Source of the DNA: Vitis vinifera
Lineage: Eukaryota; Streptophyta; Magnoliopsida; Vitales; Vitaceae
Direction: 5' to 3'
DNA length: 64,000 bases
NCBI RefSeq assembly: GCF_030704535.1
Contig: NC_081818.1
Span: 29,034,001 to 29,098,000 of the forward strand
Position 1 is the first letter of the stretch. The number at the start of each line of letters is the position of its first letter. Both the position numbers and the translations under genes were made by a program. The notes under the pieces were generated by a model. It did no database searches. It saw only the letters and a list, made by a program, of their open reading frames with translations, and was not told where the DNA came from. This document shows, one piece after another, positions 10,570-19,495 of this stretch.

Positions 10570-13500
10570 TCAAACTTTGCAAACATTCACCAAGTCCAAG
10601 CTATGCTTGAACTTTTCAGTAGTAATTGGCTTAGTCAACATATCTGCAGGATTAACTTCCGTGGCAACCTTCTCAATGGAGAATAACTTTTCTTCGATCA
10701 CATCACGAATAAAGTTCAACCTAACATCAATATGTTTTGTCCTCTCATGATAAACAGGATTCTTTGCCAAACACAAAGCACTTTGACTATCACAATAGAT
10801 AACCGGCTTAGACAAATTCAAACCCAAGCTGCCAAGAAAACCATTTAACCACATACCTTCTTTCACCCCTTCTGTCAAGGACATGTATTCCGTTTCAGTT
10901 GTAGATAAAGCAACTGTTGGCTGCAAAGAAGCTCTCCAGCTAATAGCACACCCAAACATAGTGAAAATATAACAGGTCAATGATCTTCTCTTCATGAGAT
11001 CTCCTCCATGATCAGAATCAGTAAACCCAACCAATCCACTAGATACATCACCATTCCCATACACCAAGCATACACTACTTGAACCCTTCAAATATCGCAT
11101 AATCCACTTGACGGCTTCCCAGTGAGCTTTACCAGGATTACTCATGAATCTGCTTACAACACTAACAGCAAAAGCAAGATCTGGTCTAGTGCACACCATA
11201 GCATACATTAAACTACCAACCACACTAGAGTAAGGCACACTCTTCATGTACTCCACCTCCTCATCAGTGCTAGGCAATGTACTATGATCAAATTTAAAAT
11301 GTTGAGCCAATGGAGTACTCACCGGTTTAGAGTGATCCATATGGAAAGCCTGCATTAACTTCTCAATGTATTTTTGCTGTGAGACATACAACAAGCCTGC
11401 ATCTCTGTCTCTCCAAATCTCCATCCCCAAGATTTTCTTAGCTGCACCCAAATCTTTCATCTCAAACTCACTACTCAACAACTGTTTCAGTTTGTTAATT
11501 TCAACTCGATTCTTAGCTGCAATCAACATGTCATCCACATATAGCAACAGATAAATAAATGAGCCATCAGGCAATGTTTTAAAGTAAACACAACTATCAT
11601 ACTGATTTCGCATAAACTCATGAGAAACCATAAATGCATCAAACCTCTTGTACCATTGCCTAGGAGATTGCTTCAACCCATACAAGGACTTCTTCAAAAA
11701 ACACACATGATCAGACTTTTCAGAATCAACAAATCCCTCAGGTTGTTTCATATAAATTTCCTCTTCTAGATTTCCATGCAGAAAAGCAGTTTTAACATCA
11801 AGTTGATCAAGCTCCAAGTTAAAAACGCTTACCATCGCTAAGAGGACTCGAATAGATTTATGCTTCACAACAGGTGAGAACACTTCATTGTAGTCAATCC
11901 CCTCCTTTTGTGAAAAACCCTTCGCCACAAGCCTTGATTTGTACTTAGGTGGTTCATCCTCTGAAATCCCATCCTTTATTTTGAAAAGCCATTTACAATC
12001 AACAGGTTTCACTCCTTCAGGCAAAGGCACAAGCTCCCAAGTTTGATTCTTTCTCAATGATGCCATCTCGTCATCCATGGAACTTAGCCACTTTTTCGAG
12101 TCTTTACTTTCCATCGCCTCCTTATACGACCTTGGTTCCTCCCTTCCTATCTCTTCAGCCACTGCTAAAGCAAAAGCAACAGGATTAGTGATGTTAGCAC
12201 TAACACAATCCACATACCTCATAGGTCTCCGGATTTCCCTTCTTGGTCTAAGTGCTGCTATACTCTGTGAATCATTCTGGTCGATCACGGGTTGTTCTTC
12301 AGATGTGTCATCTACACCATTTTCCATTGGAGCATCGACCTCAAACTCCACCTTCTGGTTAGCACCCAGATCAGTTTTACTAGTACCTGCAAGATCACCA
12401 AACTGGCCAAACATAGCAGATTCATCAAAGGTCACATCTCTGCTAATAATAAATTTTGGGGTTCTATCTTCAATACACCACAGACGATAACCTTTCACCC
12501 CAGTCGCATACCCTAGAAATATGCATTTCATTGCCCTAGGCTCCAGCTTGCCATCACTAACATGAGCATATGCAGGACAACCAAATATTTTCAAGCCAGA
12601 ATAATTAGAGGGTTTACCGGACCATACCTCTTGAGGAGTCTTAAAATCAATTGCAGTCGATGGCGATCTATTTACCAGATAAGCAGCAGTGTTAACTGCT
12701 TCAGCCCAGAACTTTTTCGACAACCCAGCGTCTATCCTCATGCATCTAGCACGCTGTACAAGTGTTTGGTTCATCCGTTCTGCAACTCCATTTTGCTGTG
12801 GCGTATGTCGTACAGTGCGGTGCCTCACTATACCTTCTTTTCTGCAGAACTCGTCGAAATCCTTGTTACAGAATTCCAACCCATTATCTGTTCTGAGTGT
12901 CTTGACTACTTTTCCAGTCCGTTTCTCCACCATAGTCTTCCACTCCTTGAACTTCCCAAACACTTCATCCTTTGCTTTCACAAAGTACACCCACACCTTT
13001 CTAGAGAAGTCATCAATAAAAGTAACATAGTACTTGCATCCACTATGAGACTCCACCGGAGAAGGACCCCATAAATCAGAGTGAATATACTCAAGAACTC
13101 CATTAGTAGTGTGACTACCCATACTGAACTTCACCCTACGTTGTTTACCCATAACACAAGTTTCACAGAATTTCAGCTTCCCGGTCTCAGCACCACTTAA
13201 TAGCCCTTGCTTACTCAAGATAGAGAGCCCTTTCTCACTCATGTGTCCCAATCTTCGATGCCACAACTCAGTACAATTATCTTTCTTCTCTACAGAATCA
13301 ATAGCCATGGAGCTTGACACAGCCGCCGTTCCCAACACTGAACTTCCCATCAATGTGTAAATCCCATGCTGTAATCTGCCTTTCATCACCACAAGAGCTC
13401 CTTTTGACACCCTAAGAACTCCACCACTCCCAGAGAATGTGTACCCATTTTTATCCAGTGTACCCACGGAGATCAAATTCTTTCGCAGTCCAGGAACATA

Positions 13501-14547
13501 CCAAGCATTCAATGTCCTAACCAACCCGTCATACATTTTAATCTGCACAGAACCACTGCCTTTGACACCCAGCTCCCCATCATCTCCCAACTTTACACTT
13601 CCGTTCCACTCTTTAAAAGTAGTGAACAGATCTCGTGAATAAGCCATGTGATACGAAGCACCAGTATCCAAGATCCATGATTCTGCAGAGCTAGATGTAC
13701 TAACAGTTAAAACATCTCCTCCTTCTCCCTCGTCAGAACTATCCTGTTTTTCAGAATCTTTCTGAGCTACTACAACCTGCGCATTTCCATTCGACCCCTG
13801 ACCAATTCCCTTCTGCCTTTGTGGACAGTTCTTTCTAAAGTGCCCTTTCTCTTTACAGTGAAAGCATCTCATTGCAGCCTTCGATTTAGGACGCGACTTA
13901 CTACGTCCTCCACCATTTCGTTCCATGCTCCTGCCCCTACTCACAGTTAACCCAGTCTCCACACTGCCTTCCCCAGAACCAGAAACTAATTTCTGCAATT
14001 CTTTAGACTGTAGAGCATCCTTAACATCATTTATCGAGATACTATCCCTACCATACATCATAGTATCTACAAAATTTTCATAAGAGCTAGGCAAAGAACA
14101 TAACAAAATCATGGCTTGATCCTCTTCCTCAACTTTAACACCAACTCCATTCAAGTCTAAAATAATTCTGTTAAAGTTGTCAAGGTGATCTCTTACCTGC
14201 ATACCTTCTGACATCTTCAAAGTATGCAATCGCCTTTTCTGATAAAGCCTGTTGGTCAGTGACTTTTTCTGGTATTTGCTTTCAAGCTTCCTCCACAAGC
14301 CAACTGCAGTAGTTTCATCAGCTACTTCCCTCAGAACTTCATCTGCTAGACTCAATAGAATCGCACTATGTGCCCTAGACACAACTTCCTCCTTCTCTGC
14401 TGCTGTCAATCCTACAGGTAATTTTTCTTCCCCTTCTATTGCTTGTGCACACTTCTGCTGAACCAGAAGCGCCTTCATCTTCAGCTTCCACAAGGTGAAA
14501 TCATTCGACCCATTGAACTTCTCAACTTCGAATTTCTGTGAAGACAT
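10570..14547 (-). CDS. Copia gag-pol polyprotein, intact
   Basis: 1325-residue polyprotein of the retrotransposon. The frame also contains an upstream GTG inside the primer-binding site, but the first ATG is at 14547 (MSSQKFEVEKFNG), the usual copia gag start. Domains in order: UBN2-type gag; CCHC zinc knuckle CFHCKEKGHFRKNC (about 227-240); aspartic protease WILDTGAS (about 292); gag-pre-integrase zinc module with WHRRLGH and CETC; integrase core with D in HSDLWGP (about 489), D in RTDNGLEF (about 553) and E in NGVAER (about 590); reverse transcriptase with YVDDMLIA (about 1002); RNase H with TDSDHGGD, STTETEY and YCDSQSAL (about 1174-1250). All catalytic residues are present and no stop interrupts it. 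Length is typical for TNT1-like elements. Confidence 0.95.
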   Translation of the reverse strand: MSSQKFEVEKFNGSNDFTLWKLKMKALLVQQKCAQAIEGEEKLPVGLTAAEKEEVVSRAHSAILLSLADEVLREVADETTAVGLWRKLESKYQKKSLTNRLYQKRRLHTLKMSEGMQVRDHLDNFNRIILDLNGVGVKVEEEDQAMILLCSLPSSYENFVDTMMYGRDSISINDVKDALQSKELQKLVSGSGEGSVETGLTVSRGRSMERNGGGRSKSRPKSKAAMRCFHCKEKGHFRKNCPQRQKGIGQGSNGNAQVVVAQKDSEKQDSSDEGEGGDVLTVSTSSSAESWILDTGASYHMAYSRDLFTTFKEWNGSVKLGDDGELGVKGSGSVQIKMYDGLVRTLNAWYVPGLRKNLISVGTLDKNGYTFSGSGGVLRVSKGALVVMKGRLQHGIYTLMGSSVLGTAAVSSSMAIDSVEKKDNCTELWHRRLGHMSEKGLSILSKQGLLSGAETGKLKFCETCVMGKQRRVKFSMGSHTTNGVLEYIHSDLWGPSPVESHSGCKYYVTFIDDFSRKVWVYFVKAKDEVFGKFKEWKTMVEKRTGKVVKTLRTDNGLEFCNKDFDEFCRKEGIVRHRTVRHTPQQNGVAERMNQTLVQRARCMRIDAGLSKKFWAEAVNTAAYLVNRSPSTAIDFKTPQEVWSGKPSNYSGLKIFGCPAYAHVSDGKLEPRAMKCIFLGYATGVKGYRLWCIEDRTPKFIISRDVTFDESAMFGQFGDLAGTSKTDLGANQKVEFEVDAPMENGVDDTSEEQPVIDQNDSQSIAALRPRREIRRPMRYVDCVSANITNPVAFALAVAEEIGREEPRSYKEAMESKDSKKWLSSMDDEMASLRKNQTWELVPLPEGVKPVDCKWLFKIKDGISEDEPPKYKSRLVAKGFSQKEGIDYNEVFSPVVKHKSIRVLLAMVSVFNLELDQLDVKTAFLHGNLEEEIYMKQPEGFVDSEKSDHVCFLKKSLYGLKQSPRQWYKRFDAFMVSHEFMRNQYDSCVYFKTLPDGSFIYLLLYVDDMLIAAKNRVEINKLKQLLSSEFEMKDLGAAKKILGMEIWRDRDAGLLYVSQQKYIEKLMQAFHMDHSKPVSTPLAQHFKFDHSTLPSTDEEVEYMKSVPYSSVVGSLMYAMVCTRPDLAFAVSVVSRFMSNPGKAHWEAVKWIMRYLKGSSSVCLVYGNGDVSSGLVGFTDSDHGGDLMKRRSLTCYIFTMFGCAISWRASLQPTVALSTTETEYMSLTEGVKEGMWLNGFLGSLGLNLSKPVIYCDSQSALCLAKNPVYHERTKHIDVRLNFIRDVIEEKLFSIEKVATEVNPADMLTKPITTEKFKHSLDLVNVCKV

Positions 14548-14596
14548 CTTCCTTCTGCAGATCTGAACCCAGGTGTTTGTGGGCTCTGATACCACT

Positions 14597-14915
14597 TGTT
14601 AAGCAAGCAAACAATAGAATCGCGGAATAATGGAAGAAAACAATCACACAAGAACAAACACAAGATTTACGTGGTTCGATCAAAGTGATCTACGTCCACG
14701 GGCAGAGAGCGAGCAATTCTATTTCACTATTGAAAGACGGCTCATGCACCTTCTTACTTACATATGTTTTCCCAAGCCACCTATTTATAGAGTTTACAAA
14801 CCCTAACCCTAAAACCCATTTAAAACAATAAGACTCGGCCCATTTAGCCTTAGCCCATGTTTTACAAGGATAGCTTCAACATATTACAAAGGAAAAAAAT
14901 CAATTCAACTCAACA
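14597..14915 (-). repeat. 5' LTR of the copia element
   Basis: 319-bp LTR holding the presumptive promoter. Its inner end CTTAACA is followed on the minus strand by two spacer bases and the initiator-Met primer-binding site. Confidence 0.95.
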
Positions 14916-16287
14916 CTTAACATACAATACAAGCTTCCTCTTTCCAAATAATTGCAAATTAAAAACATGCAGCTCTGGTGTAGGCAATAACCATGAAGTT
15001 TCACAATGTTCTTATGCCTTAATTTTGTCAACATATGTACCTCATTTTGAAAGTTTTTCATGCATGCTGGCTCCTCACTTTCCACCCGGTGAAGTTTCTT
15101 CACGGCAACTACTTTTCCACTAGGCAACTGTACCTTGTATACACTGCCATGGCCTCCAGTACCTATGCAATATTTGATATCAAAATCTTCTGTTGCTTCA
15201 ATGATGTCTTCATAAGCAATCCTACCATCATAGCCCCATATTGAGAACAAATCACCATTTTTTGTAGTTGTTGCTGCCTCTGATTGAATTTTTCTTTTCT
15301 TCAGACCAAGGAAAAGAATTGAGGGATGAAATCTTCTTTTCTTCCTCCAAAGGGAAAGAAACCCAAGGATTAAGGCTACAAGAAACAAGGTGATGAAGAA
15401 AGAGATGCCAAAGGTGACAATTGTGATTTTTCGTCCTATCTTGTGGTGGGACTGGTCTTGCGATTCCAAAGGTGTATGACCCTTCAAACCATTGTGTGAC
15501 AAATCAATTGATTTCCACTTGTGGCCATGGCCTAGAAAGGAAGGAATGGAGCCTGATAATCTATTATAAGAGAGATCCAAAGTTTCTAACTTCTTCAAAT
15601 TTTGGAGCTGGTGAGGTATCTTTCCCCTAAGTAAGTTATAACCCAGGCTCAACTCGACCAGGTCCTTGAGGTTTCCAATTTCTGGAGGGATGAAACCATT
15701 GATTTGATTCCGAACAAGGTTGAGAGAAGTCAATTTAATGAGATAGCCCAAAGATGAGGGAATGACACCAGAGAGTGCATTATAAGAGAGATCAAGATAG
15801 GTAAGTTTTGTAAGAGCGCCTAATTGGTACGGGATATTGCCGTGGAGTTGATTATAAGAGAGATCAAGGTAGATGAGGTTAGCAAGATTACCTATTTGAT
15901 CAGGGATGCTACCAGTGAGACCACAAATGCTAAGGTCGAGATGAATGAGGCTAGGAAATGAAGAAAACTTCCATTTGCTGAAGCCACTCGGCACTGCAGT
16001 GTGGCACGACATCAAGTTCATTATCTTAATGACATGCCCTGCCTCATTGCAAGTTACGCCAGACCAGTGGCAATGATTAGAAATATTGCTCTCCCAGGAC
16101 CAGCAACCGGAGCTGCGGAGAGCCTCAGCCTCAGCCTGCGACTGAGGAGAAGAATAAATTGGTGCAGCATGTGAAGAGCCCATGCAAACGATCACCACCC
16201 ATGCTACTACTGCTCCCACCACCACCCTAGATATCGAACTCTCCATTTTTTTCATTTGATTAATGTTTCAGTTCATAGCTCCCAGTA

Positions 16288-16295
16288 CTTTTATA
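16288..16295 (-). promoter_or_regulatory. TATA box of RLK copy 2
   Basis: TATAAAAG on the minus strand, 33 bases upstream of the ATG at 16255, in a stretch that aligns with the RLK copy 1 promoter (shared atcggtg and caagtca motifs further upstream). Confidence 0.5.
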
Positions 16296-16876
16296 CTATA
16301 ACATCGGTGCGGAAGAGTCTTCTCCCAAGCACTGCAAGTCATTCAACTCTTTTTCAGGCATTCAGCCTCCTTGGACTGTTGACCTAGCCAAGGATTTGAG
16401 TTATGTCTCTCCTCGATTGTCTGGAAGTTTCCCCTATCTTTAATTTCTAAACCGTTTTACACTCAGAATTCTCTAGTGATCAGTCCAAGACTCTTCCCGG
16501 AAGCATAGCAAGTCAAGCTTTTGATTAGGTCAGTTAGATATTATGAATTTTAGGTTTGCTTTTCCTTTTTCTTTCTTCTTTTTTTCTTTTTTTTTTTACC
16601 TTTTTGATATTTTCCTCTTAAGAATAAATAAAAAATAAAAATAAATAAATACAAGAACTCTCGATCCTTTCAATAACTTGAATTTCACAAGGAGGGTGAA
16701 AATTTGAAAATATATATATATTTATATTTTAAAACACTTGAGAAAAGTTTTAGAATTGTACATGTTTTGAGAATTTTTTTTTTATTTTTCAAGTAGATCA
16801 AGGAAATGGCCAAGCCTTCTTTTTTTGAGGTTTTCACCTGCACAAGAATAGTTCTGAAAAAATTGAAGGTAGGTTT

Positions 16877-17212
16877 GAGCACTGAAATTTTCATCAAATG
16901 ACTAAGAATAAGGCCAAATAAAAGGGTGATTGAGATTTCAACTACTTATGGTCCAAGAAAAAGAGAAGGAAAAACGAGGTTTGAAGGAAGCATTTTCCAT
17001 GATAGAGAAAAACAATGCAAACCGTTGAAAACAACCATCATATCATAGAATTGAAGCAAAATCTCGACTAAACATCTCTAACTAATCCGTATTATGGTCT
17101 CCATCTAGAATTATGCTTACAACCCAAAACCACAAAAGGTAGAACAAAATTGTCCCAACCATAAGAACAAAGAAACAATCAGTTCAAAAGGCAATAGTAG
17201 GCAAATTGTACC
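16877..17212. repeat. Duplicated copy of the VDAC 3' flank
   Basis: This stretch aligns collinearly with 19058-19452, just downstream of the VDAC stop codon. Shared blocks include gagcactgaaattt, aagaataaggccaaat, gaagcattttccatga, caacccaaaaccac and acaaaattgtcccaaccata. It lacks VDAC coding sequence. It lies upstream of RLK copy 2 just as the original lies upstream of RLK copy 3. Confidence 0.85.
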
Positions 17213-17430
17213 CTAGTTCTAGGATGAGATTAAGTGGCAAAGTGTCGCCCCTTCCATGTTTTAATAGGGAATTGGAGGCTAGTGGAGCATATCATCAACA
17301 CATGTTGAATCTTTATTGTGTCTTGGAATGTCCAGCATATAGTTTATCTATTATTTAACTTATGTTCAAGAATGCTATGCTTTTTAACTTTTGGTATATA
17401 CAGTGGAATCATATATTAAGGAGAGTTAGA

Positions 17431-18614
17431 TTGGTGGGATACAATCATGATGCATGTAGGATAAGGCATGGGCAATTTTTTTTAACAATATTCACCCTCT
17501 TAGTCCAATCCAATTCCACGGCCTCAACCTCATTGCTCAGCATACAATACAAGCTTCCCCTTTCGACGTACAAATAAATGAGAAACATGCATCTATTATG
17601 CAGACGATAATTTCACAATGTTCGTATTTCTTCTACCATCCATACCTCATTCTTAAAACTTCTCAAGTATGCCAGCTCCTCTGTTTTTTATTGATGAAGT
17701 TTCTTCACAGCAACCACTTTTCCACTGGGCAATTATGCTCTATAAACACTGCCATAGGCAGGCAACACCTATGCAATATCTGATATCAAAATCCTCAGTT
17801 GCCAAGATGATTGTTTGAACTTGTCTTTTGTTCCACCAAAGGAAAGCAAACCCCAGTATCAAGGTTACAGAAAACAAGGTGAGGGGCAAAGAGATGATAA
17901 TGGGGAGTGCGATTGTGTCTCCTCCATTGCACGGGGAAGGTGTATAACTCTCCAAATGATCATTGTGGGATAAAATAATTGCTGCTGCCCGCTTGCAATT
18001 GTGGGTGAGAAAGGAGGGGAAGGTGCCTGATGGTCTATTATCAGAGAGAGAAGTAATTTAATCTCTTCAAATTCTTAAGCTAGGAAGGCATCTGTCCAAT
18101 GATTCAGTTAGTATGGAGGTCCAAAAAGACAAGATTCTTAATACTTCCGATTTCTCGAGGGATGGATCCATTGAGTTGGTTGGAAGCAAGGTTGAGTGAA
18201 GTTAAATTGGTAAGATGGCCTAATGATGAAGGGATGGCACAGTGAGGCTATTCCTAGAAAGATCAAGAAAGGTGAGGTTAGAAAGAGTACCTATCTCGTC
18301 TGGGATGCTACCATGGAGTCCAACACCGGCAGTGTGAGATGAATGAGGCTGGGAAACGAAGAAAACTTTAATTTGGTAAGCTGGCTTACGCCCATGAGTA
18401 CATAGTAATCTGGCTGCCTTAACCGATTGGCATGTCCCAACTTGTTGCAAGTTATGGCGTACTATTTGCAGTTATCAAAATCACCGCCCTGCCACATCCG
18501 CCTAACGAAGTTGCTGAGAGCCTCGGCCTCGGCCTGAGAGAGAGTAAAGCAATGAACCATATTCACCATCAACACCACCACAAGACGACATATCAAGCAC
18601 TCCATTTTTCCCAT
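17431..18614 (-). pseudogene. LRR receptor-like kinase copy 3, decayed
   Basis: Minus-strand relic of the same family. The start MGKMECLICRLVVVLMVN (ATG 18614) and the LSQAEAEALSNF cap are followed by a stop. LRR pieces (LHGSIPDEIGTLSNLTFLDL at about 18250-18320), a TM stretch around 17880 (ISLPLTLFSVTLILGF), a shortened juxtamembrane part with DFDIRYCIGV, and kinase fragments as far as the ALSYMHHD region follow in shifting frames. Homology stops at about 17431, so the catalytic loop and C-lobe are gone. It is a paralogue of RLK copy 2 and is beyond simple repair. Confidence 0.85.
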
Positions 18615-19057
18615 TTTATTATTGTCCAAGAGAAACTTCATACCTTTTTTTTTTTCTATGAATAAATAGCAGTATATTAATAAAAAGAAAAAAGACACAT
18701 CAAGAAAGCACCCAAAATATACGGGTGGAGAGACTTCATACCTCCCGAAACTCAACTCTTACAAGACTCCTTCCTGAAAGCGCAGCAAGGCTAGCTCTTT
18801 GACCAGGCGCCAGTCCAAGTCCATGTCTCACGTCAGGCGTTTGGGGCATCGTCTCAGCTAGTCAGCTTTCAATTTTGTCCACCTCAGCCGACTGGAAATA
18901 TGAAGCAGCAATATATATTAAATAGCCCAACAACAAACTAAAATGGATATTTTTGTTGAATATTTGTCTTCTGTTTTCTTTTATAATGGAATCCAATTCC
19001 GACACAGGATTTCTGTGAAAATTTAAACCATAACATGTAGAAATTGCTAATTTATGT

Positions 19058-19452
19058 GAGCACTGAAATTTGCATGAGGTGGCCAAGAATAAGGCCAAAT
19101 GAAAGGGTAACTGATATTTCATAAAAACCAGCTACCACCTGTAGTCCAGGAAAAAGAGAAGGAAAAGGAAATGAAGAACAGGGGAAGCATTTTCCATGAC
19201 AAAAAATTTGAAAAAAGAATGTAACTGCTGAAAACAGCCATCTTAGAATTAAAACAAAATTCCGAGTCAGGCCTCTCTAGCTAAACCGGTATCAAGGTCT
19301 CAATCTGGGAAAGAAACGATATCCAAAGTTGGTTTGTGACACCATTTATAATTATTTTTACAACCCAAAACCACCGACAGGCAGAACAAAATTGTCCCAA
19401 CCATAAGAACAAAGAAACAGTCAGTTCAAAGGGCAACAATAGGCAAACTGTA
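19058..19452. repeat. VDAC 3' flank, source copy of the duplication
   Basis: Partner of 16877-17212. It ends about 43 bases before the VDAC stop codon on the minus strand, so the duplicated part covers 3' UTR and downstream flank only. The rest of 18615-19495 is the RLK copy 3 promoter region and shows no gene. Confidence 0.8.
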
Positions 19453-19495
19453 TCGCTCTTTGCATGCCTACTTCCCACATGATGGAAGCCCCTGC

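Larger units (their letters stand above)
10165..14915 (-). mobile_element. Full-length Ty1/copia LTR retrotransposon (TNT1/Tork-like), recently inserted
   Basis: Complete 4751-bp element in the same orientation as the host RLK. LTRs of 319 bp (10165-10483 and 14597-14915) differ at a single base by my reading and have TG...CA ends. The primer-binding site TGGTATCAGAGC (minus, 14583-14594) lies two bases inside the 5' LTR. The polypurine tract AAGGTGGAGAAT (minus, 10484-10495) abuts the 3' LTR. The 5-bp duplication CTTAA is at 10160-10164 and 14916-14920. One uninterrupted gag-pol frame lies between. Everything needed for autonomous movement appears present. Confidence 0.96.
9279..16255 (-). 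pseudogene. LRR receptor-like kinase copy 2, split by a copia insertion
   Basis: Coding parts on the minus strand are 14921-16255 plus 9909-10164 (one exon interrupted by the retrotransposon) and 9279-9636 (last exon). The start is ATG at 16255 or four codons on. Order: signal peptide, CHWSGVTC cap, about 7 LRRs, TM segment, kinase with GTGGHGS loop, HRDVSSN and DFG, then intron 9637-9908 (donor GTAAGATG, acceptor TTTGACAG) joining GTYGYIAP to [18 protein letters not shown]. The protein is of the same type as RLK copy 1, with fewer LRRs. Counting the CTTAA target duplication once, the frame runs through the insertion site (YCML/RDEVEA), and no other stop or frameshift is seen. The only lesion is therefore the 4.75-kb insertion, which should abolish kinase function unless the element is absent on another allele. 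Confidence 0.9.

Noticed and set aside
12077-13074. Several plus-strand reading frames of 110-170 codons
   Set aside because: All are antisense to the intact copia gag-pol frame and match no family.
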